Positions 1-6,581 of a stretch of 37,521 nt of DNA are shown here, in pieces. The position numbers were made by a program, and so were the translations under genes. The notes beneath the pieces were generated by a model that saw nothing but the letters and a program-made list of their open reading frames with translations, had not been told where the DNA came from and made no database searches. The DNA is from a virus. The stretch spans positions 1 through 37,521 of the IMG/VR virus record IMGVR_UViG_3300042876_001009; one strand, 5' to 3'. The stretch's first letter is position 1. Each line of letters opens with the position of its first letter.

Positions 1-120
1 GGCGTGGCGCGCCTGCTCATCACGCTCATCGTCGACTCGATGGAACTCGCCCGCGCATACGACACGCGCGTCACGCCGGACATCATCACCGCGGTCGTGC
101 AGGAGCGGGGCCTGTCATGA
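1..120 (+). CDS. C-terminal end of an early protein, possibly the transposition AAA ATPase
   Basis: The window opens inside an open frame that reads 39 residues to a TGA at 118-120. The visible tail (RLLITLIVDSMELARAYD, then TPDIITAVVQERG) is helical and looks like the C-terminal lid region of an AAA ATPase. In Mu-like phages the MuB-type target-selection ATPase is encoded upstream of GemA, so that is the best guess from position. No catalytic motif is in view. The stop overlaps the next start in an ATGA arrangement, which indicates translational coupling within the early operon. Confidence 0.4.
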   Translation, partial: GVARLLITLIVDSMELARAYDTRVTPDIITAVVQERGLS

Positions 121-569
121 TGATCACGCCGGCGCAGGTGCGCCAGATCCACGTGCTCACGTCCAAGCTCCGGCTTGATGACGACGCGTACCGTGCGCTG
201 CTCGCCGCGCACGGCGTGACGTCGAGCAAGAACCTCTCGAAGTCCGAGGCGATCGTCCTCATCGACCGGCTCACGACGCAGGCGGTCGACGCCGGCGTGT
301 GGGTGCGGCCCGTCGGGCGCAGCAAACGCGAGCGCATCGGTCGCGGCAGCGCCCGGTGGCAGAACGAGATGGCGACGCCGGCGCAGGTGAACATGCTCGA
401 AGCGATGTGGAGCCAGGTCACGCGTGCGACGACTCTTGAGAGCAGGCGCATCGCCTTCGACCGATTCATCCACAAACGGTTTCATCGGGGCGGGCTCATG
501 ATGGTCGAGATGGTGCTGGTCGAGAAGATCGTCCGCGCCCTCGAGGCCATGGGAGCGGAGAAGGACTGA
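117..569 (+). CDS. gemA: GemA-like early regulatory protein (Mu gp16, DUF1018)
   Basis: The 150-aa product begins MMITPAQVRQIHVLTSKLRL and continues with a DDDAYRALLAAHGV segment and a SSKNLSKSEAIVLIDRLT segment. This is the pattern of the Mu gp16/GemA family: an N-terminal helix, a 'dd.YRalL' motif and an 'S...Lt..ea..vi..L' helix. A second 'TPAQVNMLEAMWSQV' segment near residue 88 partly echoes the first. In Mu, GemA is an early protein that affects host gene expression and DNA topology; its exact role here is unknown. The start overlaps the preceding stop, and a second in-frame ATG at 120 is equally possible. Confidence 0.88.
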   Translation: MMITPAQVRQIHVLTSKLRLDDDAYRALLAAHGVTSSKNLSKSEAIVLIDRLTTQAVDAGVWVRPVGRSKRERIGRGSARWQNEMATPAQVNMLEAMWSQVTRATTLESRRIAFDRFIHKRFHRGGLMMVEMVLVEKIVRALEAMGAEKD

Positions 570-570
570 C

Positions 571-675
571 ATGCAGCACGTCATCTCAATCCTGATCCCT
601 GTGATCATTCTCCTCGCCTATTACTACGAGGACGTGCGCTCTACCCCACAATTCAAGAACAGGAGGAATCTGTGA
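571..675 (+). CDS. 34-aa single-span membrane micropeptide
   Basis: ATG at 571 opens a 34-aa frame. Residues 3-19 are a run of hydrophobic residues (HVISILIPVIILLAYYY), followed by a short charged tail ending FKNRRNL. The shape fits an N-out or N-in single-span membrane peptide of the kind found in phage early operons. It starts one base after the gemA stop and its last four bases overlap the GTG of the next gene, so it lies cleanly within the operon. No family is recognised. The support is composition and fit between neighbours only. Confidence 0.55.
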   Translation: MQHVISILIPVIILLAYYYEDVRSTPQFKNRRNL

Positions 676-1064
676 ACGGAGTAACCCCCGGTGGCCGGGT
701 GAGCATCTCGCCCGTCTACCTGCTCTCGACGCCGGCCGACCTGGTCGCGTGGATCGAGGCGGAAGTCGCATCCCGCGTCCAGCGCCTGCGGACCGACCCC
801 ACGGTAAGCACGCACGACCTTATCGCATGGGGCCGGGCGCACGACGTCATGAAGCTCATGCGCATGCTCGCCGCGCTCGATCCCTCGATGAACATCCACA
901 ACCCGCGTGAGTTCCTCGACGCGGTGCGCGAACAGACCCTATTTACCACTGAAATGATGACCGAATACAAGGCCCTTTCACAGCGCCTGCACGAAGCGGA
1001 AGCCGAGCTCGCCGTGCTGCGCGGGGCCGTCCCGACCAACCATACACCGGAGTATGCACCATGA
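672..1064 (+). CDS. Hypothetical early phage protein, helical
   Basis: A GTG at 672 follows an AGGAGG-like site at 660-666 and opens a 130-aa frame. The protein is mostly helical. A central stretch is rich in Met and Leu (DVMKLMRMLAALDPSMN), and the C-terminal third (YKALSQRLHEAEAELAVLRG) is a likely coiled coil. The stop overlaps the next ATG (ATGA). I do not recognise the family. A DNA- or protein-binding accessory role is possible, but nothing in the sequence decides it. Confidence 0.7.
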   Translation: MNGVTPGGRVSISPVYLLSTPADLVAWIEAEVASRVQRLRTDPTVSTHDLIAWGRAHDVMKLMRMLAALDPSMNIHNPREFLDAVREQTLFTTEMMTEYKALSQRLHEAEAELAVLRGAVPTNHTPEYAP

Positions 1065-1501
1065 ATAATTTCAAACCATTTCCCGTTCCGTGCGGTTGCA
1101 TCAAGACATTCTTGGAGCAGTACCATGCGAACCTGTTGACGAAAGGATGCACGGAAATCGATGTGTCGTTCGATGACTTCATCAACACAGTTGATCCAGC
1201 TGATCTCGGTGGTGATTACTTGACGCTCGGCAATCGCGTCAAGCTGTCATACATCAGCGCGATCGTGAACCCTGCGACTGGCAGGAAGAAACAGCAGAAG
1301 AAGTCATCGACGATCGTCTGGGCGTGGCGCTACTGTCCCTACTGCGGAGCCAAGATGAACACTGCGCACGTCGAATTAGAGTCGACCGACGTGCAGCCGT
1401 CATTTGTGCCTCGGCCCATCGGTAGAGATCTCGCATCCGACGAAGCGCGTCCCTACGACGGACAGACGCGCCGTGCACAGGGAGAGGAGGTGCAGTCATG
1501 A
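1061..1501 (+). CDS. Hypothetical early protein with a zinc-ribbon-like CPYCG motif
   Basis: The 146-aa product has Cys residues near the N-terminus (PCGCIKTF) and a clear knuckle WRYCPYCGAKM at about residues 90-100. Together these could form a zinc ribbon. The segment between them has mixed alpha/beta character, and the last 40 residues look disordered and charged. The ATG overlaps the previous stop and the stop overlaps the next ATG. Small zinc-ribbon proteins are common in phage early regions, often without known function. Base composition here is lower in GC than its neighbours, which suggests separate acquisition. Confidence 0.7.
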   Translation: MNNFKPFPVPCGCIKTFLEQYHANLLTKGCTEIDVSFDDFINTVDPADLGGDYLTLGNRVKLSYISAIVNPATGRKKQQKKSSTIVWAWRYCPYCGAKMNTAHVELESTDVQPSFVPRPIGRDLASDEARPYDGQTRRAQGEEVQS

Positions 1502-1827
1502 AGTTCACCTTCACGAATGATCAGCTCGCCATCCTCGCGTCATGCGAGGGTGGAGCGGATGTATACGGCTTCGCAGATGCACTATTTCTCAGAGGACTTC
1601 ATCAGACTCGCTGCGGTTTTGTCCGCATCGTCAAAGCTCGCTACGCACCGAAGAATGGCGCCGAACGGCAGCCGTATTTCGGTTGCATCCTGACGAGAAA
1701 AGGTCGGGATGTGCTTGCCATTCTGATGCGTGGAGGAGGAGGAGGGAGTGTTCCTCGATCGAGGCGCTGGGCCCAACCAGGAGACGACGAGTCTGATCTA
1801 TTCATGCGTGCGGAGGAGCCGTCGTGA
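1498..1827 (+). CDS. Hypothetical small early protein, winged-helix-like N-terminus
   Basis: A GGAGGT site just ahead of 1498 supports this start. The 109-aa product begins MKFTFTNDQLAILASCEGGA. Its middle ends in a PYFGCILTRKGRDVLAILM segment that resembles the last helix and wing of a small winged-helix fold, and a Gly-rich, disordered tail follows. It could be a DNA-binding protein, but no family is recognised. The stop overlaps the GTG of the following micropeptide gene. Confidence 0.6.
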   Translation: MKFTFTNDQLAILASCEGGADVYGFADALFLRGLHQTRCGFVRIVKARYAPKNGAERQPYFGCILTRKGRDVLAILMRGGGGGSVPRSRRWAQPGDDESDLFMRAEEPS

Positions 1828-1940
1828 AAAACCTGTCGGACGAATTTCTCAGCACGCTCGTTTCAGGTGCCATCGTGGTCGGAATCATGATCGCGATCGT
1901 TGCGATCGTCATGTCGCTGACCGGCTGGTGGGTGAAATGA
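1824..1940 (+). CDS. 38-aa single-span membrane micropeptide
   Basis: GTG at 1824 overlaps the preceding stop. The peptide has a polar N-terminus (MKNLSDEFLSTLVSG) and then one hydrophobic span (AIVVGIMIAIVAIVMSLTGWW) ending in a lysine. This is the second of three such peptides in the early operon. Its TGA overlaps the next ATG. No family is recognised. Confidence 0.55.
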   Translation: MKNLSDEFLSTLVSGAIVVGIMIAIVAIVMSLTGWWVK

Positions 1941-2272
1941 TGAACGCGCACGAACGCACACCCGGATGGTGCCAGATGGTTTCCGGGGAAGAGAACCGGT
2001 TGAACGTCCCGGGGCTGAATATCAGTCGCACGCCGAACTGGACATGCGAGGAACGGCTTTCGAATCGGCGGATGCGTGTCCTCATCTTCACCGACGGCGT
2101 CCTCATCGAGTTCCGCACGCTCGTGGACCGACGTACGCGTCTGTTCTACCGCAACCGCCTTGTGCTCTCGCGCGAAGCGGCCGTCCTGCTCCAGGATGCG
2201 CTGCTCCGATCAGCACGCGAGATGCTGGCCCGGGACCTGAGACAGGCGAAACAGATGGCGGAGGCAGCGTGA
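1937..2272 (+). CDS. Hypothetical early protein
   Basis: The frame is open further upstream, but the ATG at 1937 overlaps the micropeptide stop and gives a 111-aa product. That matches the coupled layout of the operon, so it is the preferred start. The protein has a beta-rich middle (RRMRVLIFTDGVLIEFRTLV) followed by two amphipathic helices rich in Arg, Leu and Ala. A single-domain DNA- or RNA-associated protein is conceivable, but there is no recognisable motif. Its stop overlaps the next start. Confidence 0.6.
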   Translation: MMNAHERTPGWCQMVSGEENRLNVPGLNISRTPNWTCEERLSNRRMRVLIFTDGVLIEFRTLVDRRTRLFYRNRLVLSREAAVLLQDALLRSAREMLARDLRQAKQMAEAA

Positions 2273-2394
2273 TGATCCTGCTCGCAGTACTCGTCATCGT
2301 CATCGCAGGCTGGATCAACCACATCTATCTCTGCCCCGCATATCGGAACATCCTGCGCGGTGTCCATGGAGATCCCGACGAGGAGATCTCATGA
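2272..2394 (+). CDS. 40-aa membrane micropeptide
   Basis: ATG at 2272 (a GTG one codon earlier is an alternative) opens a peptide with an N-terminal span MILLAVLVIVIAGWINHIYL and an acidic C-terminus (GDPDEEIS). It is the third membrane micropeptide of the early operon and overlaps both neighbouring genes. No family is recognised. Confidence 0.55.
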   Translation: MILLAVLVIVIAGWINHIYLCPAYRNILRGVHGDPDEEIS

Positions 2395-2618
2395 CACACG
2401 CCCCAGCCCCCGACCTATTCGACGTGATCAAAGCCCGCCAGCGCGTGCCACTTCTGCGGTACGAAGTGCGTGCACTGTTCGGCACCACCAGCACCGTGGG
2501 CATGCCCTGCGAGACCAAGGCGGATGCGCGACATGCGCTCCGCGCATCGCGTTCCCTCGTCTCGTGCACGTCCGCCGCCGTGTACGATGTCTGGGCCGGC
2601 ATGGAAATCGAGGTGTAA
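2391..2618 (+). CDS. Hypothetical small early protein
   Basis: The 75-aa product starts at an ATG overlapping the preceding stop. It contains a basic helical middle (DVIKARQRVPLLRYEVRALF) and a C-terminal segment SCTSAAVYDVWAGMEIEV. No domain is recognised. It is kept because it fits between neighbours in the coupled operon and no competing frame is better placed. Confidence 0.5.
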   Translation: MTHAPAPDLFDVIKARQRVPLLRYEVRALFGTTSTVGMPCETKADARHALRASRSLVSCTSAAVYDVWAGMEIEV

Positions 2619-2620
2619 CC

Positions 2621-2800
2621 ATGCCAGAATTCATCACGAAAGACGACGTACTCCGCACGCTGCATGTGTTCGCCAACAGCGAGGCGCAGGAACGCGAGTT
2701 GTCTGAAGGTCTGCGTGACTTCCTGCGAGATCTCGCCGCACTCAAAGACAATTCCGTGGAAGATCTCGTGCGCGGAGAGGAGGCCCTCGGCCATGCGTGA
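2621..2800 (+). CDS. Hypothetical 59-aa early protein
   Basis: ATG at 2621 begins two bases after the previous stop. The peptide is acidic and helical throughout (TLHVFANSEAQERELSEGLR, then SVEDLVRGEEAL). No family is recognised. Its end overlaps the next gene by eight bases. Confidence 0.5.
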   Translation: MPEFITKDDVLRTLHVFANSEAQERELSEGLRDFLRDLAALKDNSVEDLVRGEEALGHA

Positions 2801-3023
2801 GCAGCTCGACCTCTTCCCCGATCTCCCTGTCAACCCGCACCTTATCAATCCGATGGTGCGTACGCACGGTCCCGGCCCTGCCGGGCGCACCTGCCGAGAC
2901 TGCCAGCACGCGTTCGTATGGGTGCCGTGCCCATCGTGGATGCGCTGCGAAGGGTCGCGCAATGGATACGTCATCGCTGTGCGCAAAACCTATCCTGCCT
3001 GTGCCCGCTTCAACGAACGATGA
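2793..3023 (+). CDS. Small Cys-rich, probable zinc-binding phage protein
   Basis: ATG at 2793 opens a 76-aa frame. The second half has TCRDCQHAFVWVPC, then MRCEGSR and YPACARF. This CxxCxH...C...C...C spacing is typical of the small zinc-knuckle proteins often found in early and accessory regions of phages. The N-terminus has a MREQLDLFPDL segment that resembles a short interaction motif. The function is unknown. Confidence 0.6.
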   Translation: MREQLDLFPDLPVNPHLINPMVRTHGPGPAGRTCRDCQHAFVWVPCPSWMRCEGSRNGYVIAVRKTYPACARFNER

Positions 3024-3079
3024 CACGCGCAGTGCCATCGCATCACCTGTTCCCGACATCATTCATCAGGAGATACATC

Positions 3080-3553
3080 ATGTCGCAACACCGATCCACC
3101 GAACAGCTCGTCGCCATCGGTCTCGAGCTCACCACCCAGCGCCAGCTCATCGATCTGCAGCTTCACGAGGTGCGGCGGGAACTGGACGGGCGCTTCCCCG
3201 GCGTCAAGACGCAGGAGGAGATCTCAACGAAGAAGGGGCGCGCTGTCCGCATGGTGCGTCACGAGTACTGGATCGCGCCCGGCAAGCTCGGCGATGTTCG
3301 CCGCATCCTCGGCACCGCGTATGCGCACCTGCTCGATCCCGAACAGCCCCTCGTCGTCACGCCGCGGCTGCGCGCGCTTTCAAAGGACGAGCGCAGCGAT
3401 GTCGGCCGGCTCCTCCGGCCGTACATCAAGGTTGACCGACGGATACGAATCAGCTTCCGTGCGCCTCTCTCTGCGCTCGTCGTGACCGACGGTGTCGAAA
3501 GCCAGGTCGTCGACTTTGAAACCCTCTTCTCCGGGGACGGCCATGGCCATTGA
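3080..3553 (+). CDS. Hypothetical early protein, 157 aa
   Basis: The start is set at 3080 because AGGAG at 3069-3073 lies seven bases upstream. An ATG at 3020 overlapping the previous stop would add 20 poorly structured residues. The N-terminal third is helical (STEQLVAIGLELTTQRQLID). The centre is basic and mixed (STKKGRAVRMVRHEYWIAPG), and the C-terminus is beta-rich. No family is recognised. The position just before Gam suggests a role in DNA metabolism during transposition, but that is only context. Confidence 0.65.
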   Translation: MSQHRSTEQLVAIGLELTTQRQLIDLQLHEVRRELDGRFPGVKTQEEISTKKGRAVRMVRHEYWIAPGKLGDVRRILGTAYAHLLDPEQPLVVTPRLRALSKDERSDVGRLLRPYIKVDRRIRISFRAPLSALVVTDGVESQVVDFETLFSGDGHGH

Positions 3554-3857
3554 ATCCGTCGAGCAGGCGCTCGCCGATCCCGGTGCCAGCCAGACTGGCG
3601 AGCGCGAGCAGGCCCTTGTCGACCGCCGCCTCCGTCCGATCGTGCTGGGCTTCTGCCGGCTCCATCTCTTCGATGAATTTCACATGCGCGACCTGGTCGA
3701 ATACGTCAACGCGCGTCTCTCCAGCGCACCGGAGAGCGCCGGCCGCATCCTGCGTCTGCTGCGCACCGACGGTGTCGTCGACTTTGACGTGGTCAACCGG
3801 CGCCAGTCCCTCTACGTCATCCGTTCCGTGCACACCCAACATCCATCCAACCCATAG
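3543..3857 (+). CDS. Hypothetical protein, winged-helix-like
   Basis: ATG at 3543 overlaps the end of the previous gene. The 104-aa product has a helix (RRLRPIVLGFCRLHLFDEF), a second helix (HMRDLVEYVNAR), a third (SAGRILRLLRTDG) and a beta hairpin (VVDFDVVNRRQSLYVIRSV). This order is what a winged helix-turn-helix domain would give. A regulatory or replication-accessory role is possible. No family name can be assigned with confidence. Confidence 0.65.
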   Translation: MAIESVEQALADPGASQTGEREQALVDRRLRPIVLGFCRLHLFDEFHMRDLVEYVNARLSSAPESAGRILRLLRTDGVVDFDVVNRRQSLYVIRSVHTQHPSNP

Positions 3858-3864
3858 GCCCATC

Positions 3865-4389
3865 ATGGCACGCAAACTGAACCAGAAATCCACGCTCCAG
3901 ACAACCGACGACGCCACCGCCTGCATGCGCGAGCTGAAGGAGGTCACCATCGAGCTCGGCCGCATTCAGGCGGAGGCCGATGAGGCGCGTCTGAACATCG
4001 AGAAGAAGATCGAGGAGCTCGTCTCCCCGCTTGCAGAGCGGAAACTCACCCTCGAGCAGAATCTCAAACTGTTCTCTCTTGAGAACCGCAGCCTCTTCAC
4101 CGAGACGCGCAAAGTGAAAACACCGTTCGGCAGCTACGGCTTCCATCTCATGCCGCCATCGGTGGTCTCGATCATGAAGCGCATCGCCGACAACATCGCC
4201 TCGATGAAGGCCGGCGGCAAGCGGTACACGCGATTCATCAAGGTGAAGGAGGATCTCGACCGTGCCGGCATCAAGGCCGCCGTCGACGCGGGCGAACTCT
4301 CGCCGGCGGATCTCTCGGCCATCGGTCTGGCCATCCGGTCGGAGGAAGAGTTCGTCTACCACATCGATTCGCAGGAACTGGGCGTGTAA
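3865..4389 (+). CDS. gam: Mu Gam-like host-nuclease inhibitor
   Basis: The 174-aa product matches the Mu Gam family in length and layout. A long N-terminal coiled coil (about residues 20-75, rich in Glu and Lys) leads into the diagnostic segment TRKVKTPFGSYGFHLMPP and then a helical C-terminus with VKEDLDRAGIKAAVDAG. Mu Gam is a Ku-like dimer that threads linear DNA ends and shields them from exonucleases. Here it should protect infecting DNA or transposition intermediates. The next gene's ATG overlaps the stop (TAATG). Confidence 0.92.
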   Translation: MARKLNQKSTLQTTDDATACMRELKEVTIELGRIQAEADEARLNIEKKIEELVSPLAERKLTLEQNLKLFSLENRSLFTETRKVKTPFGSYGFHLMPPSVVSIMKRIADNIASMKAGGKRYTRFIKVKEDLDRAGIKAAVDAGELSPADLSAIGLAIRSEEEFVYHIDSQELGV

Positions 4390-4613
4390 TGAACACCCAG
4401 TGCCTCAACTGCAACGCGATCCGCACTGTGGCCGCACTGCGCGGCTCCAGTGCGGTCGCAATGTTCGGCTGCGCGATGGCCGCGACGGATCGCTGCTGGA
4501 CGCACCTCATGCACGGAGCGCGTCTTATCTGCTTCGAGCCACGGCAGGGCGAGCATGTCATGATCGAAGAACCACAGGACGCGCGCAGCGCGGAGGCGAC
4601 CCATGGGCATTGA
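4389..4613 (+). CDS. Hypothetical small Cys-containing protein
   Basis: The 74-aa product begins MNTQCLNCNAIRTV, a single CxxC knuckle, followed by a short hydrophobic Ala-rich stretch and an acidic tail. Its start overlaps the gam stop and its end overlaps the next gene by eleven bases. No family is recognised. Confidence 0.5.
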   Translation: MNTQCLNCNAIRTVAALRGSSAVAMFGCAMAATDRCWTHLMHGARLICFEPRQGEHVMIEEPQDARSAEATHGH

Positions 4614-5202
4614 AGACCAGTTGGCATTCATCGATTCCCTGCTCTGGAACATCCAGGGCGTGCTCGAAAACCTCGGCAAACCCGATGCGACGTTCCGTGA
4701 GCCTGCCGTGCACGCGTTCCTGCACCAGCGGCGCATCACGCGCGTGCCTCGAACCGCATTCCGTGAGTATGAACGGTCGGAACTGCAGCGCGCGATCGCG
4801 CTTCTGAGCCGGATCCACACGAACTACAAGGTTCAGTGGCGGAAGCTGTGCGAGCAGAATGCGCAGGAACGCGACGAGCGCCGTCGGCGTGAGCAGCTGC
4901 TGCGCGAGGAGTGCTACTCGTGGGATGCGATGCTCGCGTGGATGAAGGAACACGCCCACGGACAGAAACCGGCCGAGCTGTTCACGTTCGAGGGTGCCAT
5001 CGGTCGCGAGAACTACTTTCGTCTGCGTGCGCAGGCGATCCGGCTCTACACGCTGCGCGAGGCGGAGGATTTCGTGGCGACGCACAACACGTTGAACACA
5101 CCGATTGGTGTGCTCGATGCGTTCGACGTCGTCGCCATGCCGGAATTTGGAGGCACGTACTACGCGCCGCGCTTCACCACCACCATCAGGCAGGGATACT
5201 GA
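4603..5202 (+). CDS. Hypothetical early protein, 199 aa
   Basis: The 199-aa product is strongly helical and charged in the centre (SELQRAIALLSRIHTNYKVQ and a following RDERRRREQLLREE stretch). Its C-terminus is less regular and rich in aromatic residues (PEFGGTYYAPRFTTTIRQGY). It lies between gam and the mor-like gene, where Mu-like phages carry variable small genes. No domain is recognised. Confidence 0.65.
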   Translation: MGIEDQLAFIDSLLWNIQGVLENLGKPDATFREPAVHAFLHQRRITRVPRTAFREYERSELQRAIALLSRIHTNYKVQWRKLCEQNAQERDERRRREQLLREECYSWDAMLAWMKEHAHGQKPAELFTFEGAIGRENYFRLRAQAIRLYTLREAEDFVATHNTLNTPIGVLDAFDVVAMPEFGGTYYAPRFTTTIRQGY

Positions 5203-5204
5203 AC

Positions 5205-5531
5205 ATGATCGCACCGGAGTTGTGGTCGGAAATCACACCGGAGGACCTCGCAGCGTCCCCGGACATGCGCCTCATCTGCGAAAATCTCGGTCCAGAGACG
5301 CTGATGCGCCTTATGGAACTCATCGGGAAGACGTATCTGTACCTCGGCGAGAACAACCTGATGCCGTTCAAGGAGCGGTTCATCATGCAAAACAAGACAC
5401 GCTACACCCCAAAGGAATTTGCACGGAAGCTGGGACTTTCCGAGAATCGCGTGTTGTCCACGCTGCGGGAACATGGCGGCGTGCATGATCCAAAACAAAT
5501 GGACATTTTCGCTTCTTCTCAGTCAACCTAA
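5205..5531 (+). CDS. mor: Mor-family transcription activator (middle gene activator)
   Basis: The 108-aa product shows the Mor/C family order. An N-terminal dimerisation part has LICENLGPETLMRLMELIG followed by a short beta strand (KTYLYLGEN). A C-terminal helix-turn-helix follows (TPKEFARKLGLSENRVLSTL). Mor of Mu binds the middle promoter and recruits RNA polymerase. This gene is the last of the early operon, as in Mu, and no second family member (C) is visible in the window. Either this protein drives all later transcription or another activator is used. The ATG at 5205 lies two bases after the previous stop. Confidence 0.82.
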   Translation: MIAPELWSEITPEDLAASPDMRLICENLGPETLMRLMELIGKTYLYLGENNLMPFKERFIMQNKTRYTPKEFARKLGLSENRVLSTLREHGGVHDPKQMDIFASSQST

Positions 5532-5536
5532 CGACG

Positions 5537-5565
5537 TTGTTTTCGATGTTTAGATCCAGTAGATT
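5537..5565 (+). promoter_or_regulatory. Putative sigma70-type promoter for the structured RNA
   Basis: TTGTTT at 5537-5542 and TAGATT at 5560-5565 are separated by 17 bp. The expected transcription start, about seven bases downstream, coincides with G5572, the first base of the long terminal stem of the RNA described next. The boxes match consensus only moderately; the register with the RNA end is the main support. Confidence 0.4.
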
Positions 5566-5571
5566 CACACC

Positions 5572-5709
5572 GTCTACCCAACGCTACATGCCGGCGTGTC
5601 CCACATCGGGGCCGTCGGCATTTTCATGCCTCGACCTTCGGTCGAGTCTCCGGGATCCGCGAGGACCGGGCTTAACGCATGTAGCGTTGGTAGACAGGCT
5701 CGACCTTTT
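5572..5709 (+). ncRNA. Candidate structured RNA: multi-hairpin domain closed by a 19-bp stem
   Basis: GTCTACCCAACGCTACATGC (5572-5591) pairs with GCATGTAGCGTTGGTAGAC (5677-5695) with one bulged C. Inside are successive hairpins. GTCCC/GGGGC is at 5598-5602 and 5608-5612. GGCAT-TTTC-ATGCC is at 5617-5630. CTCGAC-CTTCG-GTCGAG is at 5630-5646. CCGG...TCC-GCGA-GGA-CCGG, with a GNRA-type loop, is at 5650-5669. A second CTCGACC at 5699-5705, followed by TTTT, could pair with GGTCGAG at 5640-5646 instead of the local partner, giving a possible alternative fold. No good reading frame fits this stretch. It lies between mor and a terminator that precedes a small membrane protein gene. Confidence 0.6.
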
Positions 5710-5739
5710 CTCTGTCACCCAGACAACTACACACCCACG

Positions 5740-5777
5740 GCGAGCAGCACGCGAATTTCGTGTGCTGCTCGCTTTTC
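5740..5777 (+). terminator. Intrinsic terminator ahead of the 61-aa membrane protein gene
   Basis: GCGAGCAGCAC (5740-5750) pairs perfectly with GTGCTGCTCGC (5762-5772). The loop can close further, and TTTT follows at 5773-5776. It ends only about 28 bases before the next start codon, so it can end early or RNA transcripts and also attenuate the following gene. Confidence 0.8.
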
Positions 5778-5805
5778 ATTTGAGCCCCTCACAACCGGAG
5801 TGACT

Positions 5806-5991
5806 ATGTACAAGAGCATCATTCGTCCAGCGCTTCTCGCAGTGGCCATCCTTATGATCCTCGCGACAATACTGCGTCTTTTCAATCACATTGCATCTCA
5901 GACTGACATCGGGATGGTGCTGGTGTCGGTAGCATTTATCGGTCTGGTCTATATCCTCGACGTTCGCCAAGCACGAAAACGGCTTGTCTGA
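5806..5991 (+). CDS. Small two-span membrane protein, possibly holin-like or exclusion-type
   Basis: The 61-aa product has two hydrophobic segments: about residues 6-24 (IRPALLAVAILMILATIL) and about 35-52 (IGMVLVSVAFIGLVYIL). A basic tail follows (DVRQARKRLV). GGAG at 5796-5799 supports the start. It is isolated between two terminators, behind the structured leader. In Mu the lysis gene follows the activator C, so a lysis-related role is possible. Superinfection exclusion is an alternative. No family is recognised. Confidence 0.6.
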   Translation: MYKSIIRPALLAVAILMILATILRLFNHIASQTDIGMVLVSVAFIGLVYILDVRQARKRLV

Positions 5992-6017
5992 TATACCGCA
6001 TATCGACGAACCCCAAG

Positions 6018-6050
6018 CGCGCCACAGATGCTCTCTGTGGCGCGTTTGTT
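6018..6050 (+). terminator. Intrinsic terminator T1
   Basis: CGCGCCACAGA (6018-6028) pairs perfectly with TCTGTGGCGCG (6034-6044) across the loop TGCTC, followed by TTTGTTT. About 40 bp around this hairpin recur almost unchanged at 9186-9228, beyond the restriction island. Confidence 0.85.
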
Positions 6051-6153
6051 TCATGGCTGACCCGATCTCCCACCCTCGCGCGATCGTGCCTCACAGGCCC
6101 GTTTCTGTGGCTCTGGCGCGCCCCCCTGAATCCGCCCCTCCCGCAACGCACAA

Positions 6154-6173
6154 CGCCGGCATCAATGCCGGCG
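6154..6173. terminator. Perfect hairpin downstream of the minus-strand gene
   Basis: CGCCGGCAT (6154-6162) and ATGCCGGCG (6165-6173) form a 9-bp stem with a two-base loop. It lies 25 bases past the stop of the minus-strand gene at 6199-6492, in the right place for its terminator. The following T-run on the minus strand is weak (TTGTGCGTT). Confidence 0.4.
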
Positions 6174-6198
6174 CTGTGTGTTCCTCCGCGGTTGTGCG

Positions 6199-6492
6199 TC
6201 ATCTTCTTCTGGTCGACCAGATGTTGCGCGTCTGGCGCCGGCGGGCGGCGATCTCGAACATCTGCTGGGCCCGGCCGGATGCGAGCGCTTCCTTCTCGCC
6301 GCGGATCAACACATCGAATCCGGTGCCCTCCTCGTTGAGACCGAGCATCTCGCGCAGGGACCGGACCAGATCCGGGATGTCCTGCGTGAGAACGTCGACG
6401 CTGGCCACCTGGACCAGCTCGGCGAGTGCGGCATGGAGGTGGTTGTGGGCGCGTTCGAGGTGCTGGTAGCGGGCGGCGGCGGTGGTGATCAT
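6199..6492 (-). CDS. Hypothetical helical protein of the restriction island
   Basis: The ATG at 6492 is chosen because AGGA lies nine bases upstream; a longer frame reaches 6633. The 97-aa product is helical: AARYQHLERAHNHLHAALAE, then VDVLTQDIPDLVRSLREMLG, then a basic end (AARRRQTRNIWSTRRR). It is divergent from the zinc-ribbon gene and shares the intergenic region with the palindromic promoter. That is a common position for a regulator, but no DNA-binding motif is evident and the family is unknown. Confidence 0.5.
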   Translation of the reverse strand: MITTAAARYQHLERAHNHLHAALAELVQVASVDVLTQDIPDLVRSLREMLGLNEEGTGFDVLIRGEKEALASGRAQQMFEIAARRRQTRNIWSTRRR

Positions 6493-6581
6493 GGCGATTC
6501 CTGTCGGGTTGGTGATGCTCAATGCTTGTCCCCAACGTGCGATCGTGCCATCTGCAGATGCAAGAGGATTCGGGTTGAATG

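Noticed and set aside
3020-3079. Upstream extension of the gene at 3080 from ATG 3020
   Set aside because: The added residues look unstructured, and AGGAG sits at proper spacing before ATG 3080. The overlap with the previous stop keeps this only as an alternative.
5572-5695. Inverted repeat considered as a MITE or invertible segment
   Set aside because: No flanking target duplication and no recombinase site context. The internal part folds into further hairpins, and the promoter register fits an RNA better.
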